Assembly (NCBI GenBank): GCA_031082105.1
Contig: JAVHLO010000242.1
Span: 1-5,719 of the forward strand
From: Planctomycetota bacterium
Lineage (GTDB): Bacteria > Planctomycetota > MHYJ01 > JACQXL01 > JAVHLO01
Reading direction: 5' to 3'
DNA length: 5,719 nucleotides
The notes under the pieces were generated by a model. That model did no database searches, had not been told where the DNA came from, and worked only from the letters and a program-made list of their open reading frames with translations. This document shows, one piece after another, positions 1 to 5,310 of the stretch; within the stretch, counting starts at the first letter, position 1; each line of letters opens with the position of its first letter. Both the position numbers and the translations under genes were made by a program.

Positions 1-88
1 CTGTCATTCCGAACTCGGTTCGGAATCTCCTTTGCGACGTGTCCGGCCCTTCGCTGAAGGAGATGCCGAACCAAGTTCGGCATGACAG
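1..88. repeat. Nested palindromic intergenic repeat with long terminal inverted repeats
   Basis: Bases 1-32 and 57-88 are inverted copies matching at 29 of 32 positions, with outer ends CTGTCAT and ATGACAG. Pairing can extend inward to about 36/52 with a small bulge, leaving a loop of about 15 bases. Each arm is also a palindrome by itself: 6-26 has a 9-bp stem (ATTCCGAAC with GTTCGGAAT, loop TCG) and 63-83 has a 9-bp stem (ATGCCGAAC with GTTCGGCAT, loop CAA). It lies 27 bases beyond the stop of the leftward HEAT gene, so in RNA it could act as a 3'-end hairpin, although no T tract follows it. The shape resembles REP-like or MITE-like dispersed repeats. The window begins at its first base, so the true left boundary is unknown. 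Confidence 0.8.
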
Positions 89-115
89 CGAATCGAATTT
101 CATGAATAATCCGGT

Positions 116-1987
116 CTAGCCCCGTGCGCCCTCCGCCGCGAGCTTCTTCAGGACGTCTTTGGCCTTCTGACGGACGGTCGCGCTTGAGTCCTGTGCCATC
201 ACCTTCTCGAGCGCCTGTGTCGCGCCGGGATACTCGATCTCGCCCATCGTCCAGACCGCGCTCAATCGCATCAGTTCCTCCGAATCTACGAGCATCTCGT
301 CCAGCACCTGCTTTGCCTCAGGATGGCCCAGGTTCCAGAGAGCCTTGACGGCATTCGCGCGGATTCGATTGTCCAGGTCCGCGAGGAACGGCATGAGAAT
401 GGCCGCCAGTTTCGGGTTGCCGATATCCTCGAACGCCTCGATGGTGTTCGCCCGCGTGCGCCTGTCGGGGTCGGATAGGGCCTTGATGAGCGCGCGGATG
501 GCGTCCAGGCTGCCGAGCAAGCCTATGGTCCGGACAACGGTCGCGCGAACCTTGCGCGACGGGTCGTTCAGTAGCTCGATGAGGATAGGCTCCAGCTCTT
601 TTTCCTTCGATACAGTCTCGGCAATGCGCAGCGCCTTGACGCGCCTTTCCGGATCCAACGACTGGAGCTCGTCGGCGAGCCTCTCCGCCATCTCCGGGTC
701 GATCTTTGCGATTGCCTTTCCCGCGAGTTCCCTGGTCCTGGAGTCGAGCTTGTCGAACGAGTGAATGTAGCGCTCGAAATTGTCGCGAGACAGCTCAAGT
801 GAGACCCTCCTGCGCACGAGTTCGAACGTGCTGGAGAGAAGCGGGGTCAACAGCCTGGCCTTGTCAGGGAGGTTCATGGACACGATCAGGTCGACGGCTG
901 CGCTGACGACGGTCTCTTCCGGGTCGGCCAATGCGCGGGCCACGACCTCGCCGGGCGGGACGGACCCCATCTGTGCCAGGACGCGCATGACCCGGACGCG
1001 CACGTCCGGGGCGGGCGAGCCGATGAGTCCGGCCGCGCCGGCGGCCTTTTCCGCGGGCTGCATGCGCGACTGTTCGATGAACCGCAGGATATGCGAATGA
1101 TGGCGCGGCTCGAGCTCCCAGATATGCTCCAGCACGGCAGGAAGCCACAGGATCCGGGCGTAGCGCGACGCGCGCGCATCGAGTTCGCGCTCGTCCAGCG
1201 AGAGAAGCCAGTCCGACACCGCCCTGACGAAGATCAATCCGCGCCGCGATGAGAGCATGTCTTCGCCGAGCCGCTTGGCGCGCTCGTTCCGCTCCAGCGC
1301 AAGCTGCATCAGCAGATCGATCGCGGGAATGGAACTCGAATTCTGCAGCACCGCGACGAAATCCTCACGCGCGGCGTGGTTCGTCCCCAAAAGCACATTG
1401 ACGATGAAGGAATGTCCCTCGATGCCGAGCTCGATGAGCGCGTGCAGGATCCGCTTCTCGCCATGCGTCGCGTAGGTGGCGAGCGCGTCCGCCAGCACCG
1501 CGGCCATTTTTTCGCGGCTTGCATCGAAGTAATCGCGTCCGCCCGCGTCGTCCGGCGCCGGGCGGCTTGTCCGCCGCGCAAGCTGGGCCGCCGCTCCGAC
1601 GAGGATCGTGGTGGCATGTTCGCGGACGGCCTCCGAGGCGTCGCGAAGCGCGTTCACGGCGAGTTCGAGATGGGCGACCTCGCGGGACCGCGCCACGATG
1701 TCGAGCGAGTTGATCCGCGATTGCCCCGGGCCTGCGCCCAGCGCCTCGCGCAGGATTGGCATGAGCAGGCCGATCTCTTTCTCGACGCGGGCCTGGGTCT
1801 TGGTGTCGAAGGTGTGGAACCTCTCTATGACCTGTGCGAGGCCACGGCGCACTTCGCGGCTCAACAGCAGGGCAACCGCAGCATCCTGGATCTCGGCGTA
1901 CGGCTCGGACAATGCTTCAACAAGCGCCTGGATGGCGGCTGTGCTGCCGTTGTCGGCCAGCGCGCGGAATGTGGTTTCGATCCCCAT
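116..1987 (-). CDS. HEAT-repeat protein of unknown function (623 aa)
   Basis: This encodes a soluble alpha-helical repeat protein with no signal peptide, membrane segment or catalytic motif that I can see. The last 159 residues (about 465-623) form five consecutive repeats of about 31 residues, each shaped like '..AL..AL.DPD..VR..A..ALG.IG', typical of PBS-lyase-type HEAT repeats. Residues before this (about 15-460) contain more divergent HEAT-like helix pairs, so most of the chain is probably one solenoid. Such proteins usually act as binding scaffolds; the partner here is unknown. The ATG at 1987 was chosen because a TTGACT-N17-TAGACT promoter ends 7 bases before it, and because the open frame further upstream (to 2602) only runs antisense to korD and korA. 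There is no Shine-Dalgarno sequence, in line with a leaderless message. The gene is transcribed divergently from the kor operon, which suggests shared regulation but does not prove a shared function. Confidence 0.85.
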   Translation of the reverse strand: MGIETTFRALADNGSTAAIQALVEALSEPYAEIQDAAVALLLSREVRRGLAQVIERFHTFDTKTQARVEKEIGLLMPILREALGAGPGQSRINSLDIVARSREVAHLELAVNALRDASEAVREHATTILVGAAAQLARRTSRPAPDDAGGRDYFDASREKMAAVLADALATYATHGEKRILHALIELGIEGHSFIVNVLLGTNHAAREDFVAVLQNSSSIPAIDLLMQLALERNERAKRLGEDMLSSRRGLIFVRAVSDWLLSLDERELDARASRYARILWLPAVLEHIWELEPRHHSHILRFIEQSRMQPAEKAAGAAGLIGSPAPDVRVRVMRVLAQMGSVPPGEVVARALADPEETVVSAAVDLIVSMNLPDKARLLTPLLSSTFELVRRRVSLELSRDNFERYIHSFDKLDSRTRELAGKAIAKIDPEMAERLADELQSLDPERRVKALRIAETVSKEKELEPILIELLNDPSRKVRATVVRTIGLLGSLDAIRALIKALSDPDRRTRANTIEAFEDIGNPKLAAILMPFLADLDNRIRANAVKALWNLGHPEAKQVLDEMLVDSEELMRLSAVWTMGEIEYPGATQALEKVMAQDSSATVRQKAKDVLKKLAAEGARG

Positions 1988-1994
1988 GTGGCAC

Positions 1995-2023
1995 AGTCTA
2001 GCCGGAATGGGCGCGAAAGTCAA
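1995..2023 (-). promoter_or_regulatory. Sigma70-type promoter for the HEAT-repeat gene, probably leaderless
   Basis: Read on the - strand, the -35 box is TTGACT (2018-2023, 5 of 6 to consensus), the spacer is exactly 17 bases, and the -10 box is TAGACT (1995-2000, 4 of 6). Only 7 bases (1988-1994) separate the -10 box from the ATG at 1987, so the expected start of transcription falls on or within a base or two of the start codon. That leaves no room for a ribosome binding site. This is a prediction from motif and spacing. Confidence 0.65.
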
Positions 2024-2045
2024 CGACTTGCCAACCGGGCGGTGC

Positions 2046-2064
2046 GCCTGCCTCGCCGGCAGGC
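2046..2064. promoter_or_regulatory. Palindrome between the divergent promoters, candidate operator
   Basis: GCCTGCC (2046-2052) and GGCAGGC (2058-2064) are perfect inverted copies around a 5-base centre TCGCC. The site lies between the two facing -35 boxes (2018-2023 and 2078-2083), 13 bases upstream of the korD -35. That is a suitable position for a dimeric regulator controlling both genes. It does not match a regulator site that I recognise. GC-rich palindromes of this size also arise by chance or as dispersed repeats. Confidence 0.4.
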
Positions 2065-2077
2065 CGCCGTGTTTTCC

Positions 2078-2107
2078 TTGACAGCCCGATATCCGTCCTG
2101 CTACGAT
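2078..2107 (+). promoter_or_regulatory. Sigma70-type promoter of the kor operon, probably near-leaderless
   Basis: A perfect -35 hexamer TTGACA (2078-2083) is followed after 18 bases by TACGAT (2102-2107, 4 of 6 to TATAAT). The korD ATG at 2117 begins only 9 bases after the -10 box, so transcription should start about 0-3 bases before the start codon. No Shine-Dalgarno sequence could fit in such a leader. Together with the opposing promoter at 1995-2023 it forms a divergent pair. Confidence 0.7.
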
Positions 2108-2116
2108 GAAGCCACT

Positions 2117-2365
2117 ATGCCGAACATCGCAAAGAAAGCGCGCGTTGTCAGCATCAACAGAGACTGGTGCAAGGCCTGCTTCATCTGCGTCAGGGCCTGC
2201 CCGAAGAAGGTGTTTGGGAAGGGCGCCACCGCCTCCGCGCGCGGATACTTCCCTCCCGAACCGGTCCGCGCAAAGGACTGCATCGGGTGCGGGACCTGCG
2301 AGTTGCTGTGTCCCGATGTGGCAATACGTGTCGAGGTGTCGACCGTGAAGCGAGCTGGAATCTAG
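2117..2365 (+). CDS. korD: 2-oxoacid:ferredoxin oxidoreductase delta subunit, 2[4Fe-4S] ferredoxin
   Basis: This 82-residue iron-sulfur protein is the electron-transfer subunit of a 2-oxoacid:ferredoxin oxidoreductase, carrying electrons from the catalytic core to soluble ferredoxin. Two complete cluster motifs are visible: C18-x2-C21-x2-C24-x3-C28-P and C55-x2-C58-x2-C61-x3-C65-P. The 26 residues between the motifs include a basic and aromatic stretch (about 30-46), as is common in KorD/PorD-type subunits. The length fits the family. The ATG at 2117 is preferred because it lies 9 bases after the -10 box; the same open frame extends far upstream, but only antisense to the HEAT gene. It is the first gene of the operon. 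The ferredoxin fold alone does not give the substrate; the following subunits do. Confidence 0.93.
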   Translation: MPNIAKKARVVSINRDWCKACFICVRACPKKVFGKGATASARGYFPPEPVRAKDCIGCGTCELLCPDVAIRVEVSTVKRAGI

Positions 2366-2378
2366 AAGGCGAGAAGCC

Positions 2379-2399
2379 GGGAATCCAGAATCCAGAATG
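2379..2399. repeat. Three 7-bp repeat units in the korD-korA spacer
   Basis: The 155-base gap between korD (ends 2365) and korA (2521) contains GGGAATC, CAGAATC and CAGAATG in a row. On the - strand these read as heptads of the GATTCTG type. This is the word family found in the inverted arm of the array in the korB-korC spacer (CAGAATC at 4543-4549). A lone inverted word, GGGATTC (2432-2438), lies downstream and could pair with GAATCC here. Apart from a weak promoter (2451-2479), I see nothing else in this gap. Confidence 0.5.
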
Positions 2400-2450
2400 C
2401 CTGCCGCGTGTCCCCGGCCGCAGCGGGTTTCGGGATTCAACCGCCGCGGT

Positions 2451-2479
2451 CTGACTTGTCGGATTCTCGGCCGTATCAT
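2451..2479 (+). promoter_or_regulatory. Possible internal promoter before korA
   Basis: CTGACT (2451-2456, 4 of 6 to the -35 consensus), a 17-base spacer and TATCAT (2474-2479, 5 of 6 to the -10 consensus) stand upstream of korA. Transcription would begin near 2486, giving a leader of about 35 bases. The large gap after korD makes a second promoter plausible. The -35 match is poor and korA may simply be transcribed from the korD promoter. Confidence 0.3.
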
Positions 2480-2520
2480 TGAAGGTCCAAGCTGCGGCTT
2501 TGACGCTCCAAAACTACGCC

Positions 2521-3672
2521 ATGTATCAGATGACGAAAAACACCGACAAATCCGGCGTGCGAAGGTTCCTGCAGGGGAACGAGGCCTGCGCCCTCGGCGC
2601 ATTGGCCGCCGGCTGCCGGTTCTACGGCGGCTACCCCATCACGCCATCGAGCGAGATCATGGAACACATGGCGGCCGAGCTGCCGAAGGTCGGCGGCGTC
2701 TTCGTCCAGATGGAGGACGAGATCGCCTCAATCGCCGCCGTCATCGGCGCTTCCTGGGCCGGAGCGAAAGCCATGACCGCCACCTCGGGACCCGGACTCA
2801 GTCTCATGATCGAGAATATCGGCTACGCGTGCATCACCGAGACGCCCTGCGTGGTGGTCGATATCCAGCGCGCGGGCCCGGCGACGGGCCAGGCCACGTG
2901 CCCCGGTTCCGGCGACGTCATGCAGATACGCTGGGGATCGCACGGCGACTACGAGATCATCGCACTGGCGCCGTGGTCCGTCCAGGAGATGTACGATCTG
3001 ACCATCGAGGCGTTCAGGTTGTCGGAGACGTATCGCGTCCCGACGTTCATCGCCTCCGACGAGTCCATCGGCCACCTGCGCGAGATCGCCGTGCTCACAC
3101 CGCCCGACATGATTCCGGAGCGGGCCGCGTCGTGCGATCGGCCGCCGTTCGGTGACCCGGCAACGAACGCGGTCACTCCGATGCCGGGCTTCGGGCAGGG
3201 GCGCCGCCTGCTCGTCACGGGTTCGACGCACGACGAAAGAGGATACCGGCGCACCCAGGATTCGGCGGTGCAGGCGAAGCTGGTGGCGCGGCTCTGTGAC
3301 AAGATCAAAAAGGGCTCCGCGAACATCTGGAAAGTCGAATCGTTCCATCTCGAGGACGCGGAGACCGTGGTCATCGCATACGGCTCGACCGCGCGCGCGG
3401 CCTTGCGTGCCGTCAGGCTTGCGCGCGCAAAGGGCGTGAAGGCCGGCATGCTGCGGCTGATCACGCTGTGGCCGTTCCCTGATGAGATCGTTGCCGGCCT
3501 GTCTTCGAAAGCCGGACGGCTCGTGGTGCCGGAGATGAACCAGGGCCAGGTGTCCCGCGAGGTGCAACGATGCACGCGCCTGCCGGTCATCGCATCCGGC
3601 AAGAGCAATGGAGAAGTCGTTGTCCCCGGCGAGATCCTGCCGCTGTTGCTGGACGAACATGGTCAAGCCTGA
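2521..3672 (+). CDS. korA: 2-oxoglutarate:ferredoxin oxidoreductase alpha subunit
   Basis: This is the alpha subunit (383 aa) of the thiamine-diphosphate enzyme that converts a 2-oxoacid and CoA to acyl-CoA and CO2 while reducing ferredoxin. The N-terminal pyrimidine-binding domain carries GYPITPSSEI (37-46), QMEDEIASI (63-71), TSGPGLSLM (88-96) and RAGPATG (117-123). A GSTHDERGY segment follows in the middle. The C-terminal domain II has AYGST (286-290), RLITLWPFP (312-320) and EMNQGQ (338-343). There is no fused gamma domain, consistent with the separate korC. The 'RFLQGNEACALGAL' opening and overall shape fit KorA better than pyruvate oxidoreductase, but the substrate (2-oxoglutarate or a branched 2-oxoacid) is inferred. 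ATG 2521 is taken as the start; ATG 2530, or TTG 2479 giving 14 extra residues, are possible. No Shine-Dalgarno is seen. The 3' end overlaps korB by 14 bases. Confidence 0.92.
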   Translation: MYQMTKNTDKSGVRRFLQGNEACALGALAAGCRFYGGYPITPSSEIMEHMAAELPKVGGVFVQMEDEIASIAAVIGASWAGAKAMTATSGPGLSLMIENIGYACITETPCVVVDIQRAGPATGQATCPGSGDVMQIRWGSHGDYEIIALAPWSVQEMYDLTIEAFRLSETYRVPTFIASDESIGHLREIAVLTPPDMIPERAASCDRPPFGDPATNAVTPMPGFGQGRRLLVTGSTHDERGYRRTQDSAVQAKLVARLCDKIKKGSANIWKVESFHLEDAETVVIAYGSTARAALRAVRLARAKGVKAGMLRLITLWPFPDEIVAGLSSKAGRLVVPEMNQGQVSREVQRCTRLPVIASGKSNGEVVVPGEILPLLLDEHGQA

Positions 3673-4429
3673 TTACATGAAGTTCCTCAGGACTGAGACG
3701 TTTCCCACGCCGTTCTGTCCCGGCTGCGGGCACGGGATTCTCATGGGCGCGATTGCCCGGTGCGCGACGGAGATGGAACTTGATCCGTTGCGCCTGCTCT
3801 TCGTGTCCGGCATCGGCTGCGCGGCCTGGATACCCAGCCCGCACTTTGCGACGGATACGCTCCACACCACACACGGCCGCGCGATCGCGTTCGCAACGGG
3901 CGCGAAACTCTTCAAGCCTGCGTTGAAGGTCGTCGTGGTCAGCGGAGACGGCGACCTGTCCGCCATCGGAGGAAACCACCTGATCCATGCGGCGCGCAGG
4001 AACATCGAGATGACCGTCCTCTGCGCGAACAACTCGATCTACGGCATGACCGGCGGGCAGGCGGGACCGACGACCCCCACCGGCGCGCGCACCGCGACCA
4101 CCCCCGAGGGGAACCCGGAGCGGCCGTTCGATCTCTGCCGGCTCGTGTACGGGGCCGGCGCCACGTACGTTGCGCGCTCAACGGTCTACCACGTGAGACA
4201 CCTCATGAAGGTGATCAAGAACGCGCTGTCCCACAAGGGTTTTGCCTTCGTCGATGTTGTCTCGCCGTGCTTCACGCAGTTCGGCAGGAAGAACAAGGTC
4301 GCTTCCGCATCCGACCAGTTGTTCGGGCTGAAAGAGGCGTGCGCCACCGTCGATGGGCTCGCCGGCCTGGCGGAGGACCGGCAGGCGGACAAGATCGCGA
4401 TAGGGGAGTTCACGGCTCGGAAAGAGTAG
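3659..4429 (+). CDS. korB: 2-oxoglutarate:ferredoxin oxidoreductase beta subunit
   Basis: This is the beta subunit (256 aa) of the oxidoreductase. It holds the diphosphate side of thiamine diphosphate and one 4Fe-4S cluster. The four likely cluster cysteines are all present: C20 and C23 in FCPGCGHG, C54 in SGIGCAAW, and C204 in SPCFTQFGRKN. The TPP motif begins at GDGD (96-99), continues through GGNH, and ends with NN (124-125). THGRAIAFATG (71-81) and YGMTGGQ (128-134) are further family signatures. The ATG at 3659 overlaps the last 14 bases of korA, so translation is probably coupled, which keeps alpha and beta equal in amount. A weak GGA (3652-3654) precedes it. ATG 3677 is an alternative start that would lose six residues and no motif. 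Length is normal for the separate-subunit KorB form. Confidence 0.94.
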   Translation: MVKPDYMKFLRTETFPTPFCPGCGHGILMGAIARCATEMELDPLRLLFVSGIGCAAWIPSPHFATDTLHTTHGRAIAFATGAKLFKPALKVVVVSGDGDLSAIGGNHLIHAARRNIEMTVLCANNSIYGMTGGQAGPTTPTGARTATTPEGNPERPFDLCRLVYGAGATYVARSTVYHVRHLMKVIKNALSHKGFAFVDVVSPCFTQFGRKNKVASASDQLFGLKEACATVDGLAGLAEDRQADKIAIGEFTARKE

Positions 4430-4448
4430 CTCAGGGATAGGACCGGGC

Positions 4449-4570
4449 GATTTTAGATTGTGGATTTTGGATCGCGGATTTTGGATCACGGAGTTTGCAT
4501 CACGGATTTGCGATTGTGGGACTCAATTCTTCAAGAACAGTCCAGAATCCAAAATCTAAGATCCAAACTC
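4449..4570. repeat. Inverted tandem array of 14-bp (2 x 7-bp) units in the korB-korC spacer
   Basis: The 157-base korB-korC gap is mostly this element. Five head-to-tail 14-bp units occupy 4449-4518, with consensus GATTTTGGATCACG. Each is two heptads of the form GATNNNG. After a 24-base centre, four heptads (two units) follow in the opposite orientation at 4543-4570. The 10-mer GATTTTGGAT is at 4463-4472 and 4477-4486, and its exact complement is at 4547-4556. The centre forms its own small hairpin: GGACT (4519-4523) with AGTCC (4539-4543), and TTCTT (4527-4531) with AAGAA (4533-4537). It is AT-richer than its surroundings. In RNA it would fold into an extended imperfect hairpin between two genes of one operon. 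No protein is encoded here. Confidence 0.8.
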
Positions 4571-4586
4571 CTCCTGACGGTTTCCA

Positions 4587-5159
4587 ATGCGAAAGACTCG
4601 AGGTTTGAAGAAAGAAGAGAGTCCCGCGTCTAGCGACCGCATCGAGATACGCATCTGCGGCGTCGGCGGACAGGGCGTCGTCCTTGCCGGGAACCTGCTC
4701 GGGCTTGCGGCGCAACGCGAACACGCGTTCGCATGCGCGTCCGCGACCTACGGGCCCGAGACGCGCGGGACGACCACCAAGTCCGAGGTGATCGTCTCGA
4801 ACGAATGGATTGACTTCCCGCACGCGGAGCTGCCGCGGTACGTCCTTGCGTTCTCGCAGAAGGCGTACGACCGCTATTGCAGGGACGTGGCCGCGGGCGG
4901 CACGGTCTTCTACGATTCGTCGGTTGTCAAGCCTCTATCCGACCTGGCGGCGAGCCAGGTAGGCGTACCCGCGCTTGACGTGGCGACAAAGGAACTCCAG
5001 GATCCGGCATCTGCCAATCTCGTGATGCTGGGTCACTTCGTCCGGGCGACGAGGCTCATTTCGGTCGAGGCCCTGTCCGCCGCGGCGGTCGAGACGTTTG
5101 GTGAGAAGGGGAGAGAGCGGTCGTTGCGTGCGCTGAAGGCTGAACGGGTGATGGGGTGA
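4587..5159 (+). CDS. korC: 2-oxoglutarate:ferredoxin oxidoreductase gamma subunit
   Basis: This is the gamma subunit (190 aa), the Rossmann-like domain shared by 2-oxoacid:ferredoxin oxidoreductases and thought to help CoA binding. The diagnostic glycine-rich loop GVGGQGVVLAG is at 25-35, and the second family signature YGPETRGT is at 55-62, followed by KSEVIVS. The length is typical apart from a polar N-terminal extension of about 17 residues before the first strand. ATG 4587 is the only ATG that keeps the glycine loop. No clear Shine-Dalgarno precedes it. The final codons, encoding ERVMG, and the TGA stop fall within the first unit of the 16-bp tandem array, so that array has replaced or trimmed the native 3' end. 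It is 157 bases after korB, across the 14-bp repeat array, and presumably co-transcribed. Confidence 0.9.
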   Translation: MRKTRGLKKEESPASSDRIEIRICGVGGQGVVLAGNLLGLAAQREHAFACASATYGPETRGTTTKSEVIVSNEWIDFPHAELPRYVLAFSQKAYDRYCRDVAAGGTVFYDSSVVKPLSDLAASQVGVPALDVATKELQDPASANLVMLGHFVRATRLISVEALSAAAVETFGEKGRERSLRALKAERVMG

Positions 5160-5267
5160 ACGGGTGACGGGGTGAACGGGTGACGGGGTGAACGGGTGAC
5201 GGGGTGAGCGGGTGAAGGGGTGAAGAGGTGAACGGTTCACCCGCTCACCTTGTCACCCGTTCACCTG
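5142..5267. repeat. 16-bp (2 x 8-bp) tandem array with inverted arm, long hairpin after korC
   Basis: Six consecutive 16-bp units run from 5142 to 5237, based on GAACGGGTGACGGGGT. The units at 5158, 5174 and 5190 are identical and the outer ones have diverged. Each unit is two octads of the GGGTGANN type. The sequence then reverses: 5237-5265 is the complement of 5187-5215 at 27 of 29 positions, and both mismatches would be G-U pairs in RNA, giving an unbroken 29-bp stem with a 21-base loop. A second, competing hairpin is GGTGAAC (5227-5233) with GTTCACC (5235-5241). The first unit encodes the korC C-terminus. The stem is not followed by a T run, so an intrinsic terminator is uncertain; protection of the kor mRNA 3' end is possible. 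Confidence 0.85.
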
Positions 5268-5296
5268 ATTTCCTGATCGCGTCGTATCTGAGCATT

Positions 5297-5301
5297 AGGT
5301 G
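5297..5301 (+). promoter_or_regulatory. Ribosome binding site of the ispA-type gene
   Basis: AGGTG stands 9 bases before the ATG at 5311 and is the only clear Shine-Dalgarno sequence in the window. An in-frame TGA at 5302-5304 excludes an earlier start, so this site and that stop fix the start of the gene. Confidence 0.65.
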
Positions 5302-5310
5302 TGAAATCCC

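Noticed and set aside
1376..2116. Rightward open frame continuous with korD, giving a 329-residue product
   Set aside because: The added part is the antisense of the HEAT gene. KorD-type subunits are short, and the promoter at 2078-2107 lies inside the extension.
2500..2529. Second promoter TTGACG-N18-TATCAG over the korA start
   Set aside because: It would place the transcription start inside korA, downstream of both candidate ATGs.
1988..2602. Extension of the leftward HEAT reading frame upstream to 2602 (205 more residues)
   Set aside because: It runs antisense through korD and into korA, has arginine/serine-rich low-plausibility sequence, and would ignore the promoter that ends just before ATG 1987.
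2397..3155. 252-residue rightward open frame in another frame over korA
   Set aside because: Its composition is rich in arginine, glycine and histidine, as expected of an out-of-frame reading of a GC-rich gene, and no motif is seen.
2728..3666. 312-residue leftward open frame across korA
   Set aside because: It is an antisense shadow of korA produced by high GC; korA has strong family motifs and this frame has none.
4935..5240. Leftward 101-residue frame with a repetitive HPFTRSP-like N-terminus
   Set aside because: The repeats are simply the 16-bp array read on the other strand, followed by korC antisense; there is no sign of a real gene.
5142..5267. Reading the repeat array as a CRISPR
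   Set aside because: Units of 8/16 bp are contiguous with no unique spacers, and no cas genes are present.
5187..5275. Intrinsic terminator after korC
   Set aside because: The stem is long and strong, but the following bases (TGATTTCCTGATC) lack a run of Ts; I list it as a hairpin only.
5260..5290. Promoter for the ispA-type gene (TTCACC ... TATCTG)
   Set aside because: Both hexamers are poor and the 19-base spacer is long, and the -35 would lie inside the repeat hairpin; not convincing.
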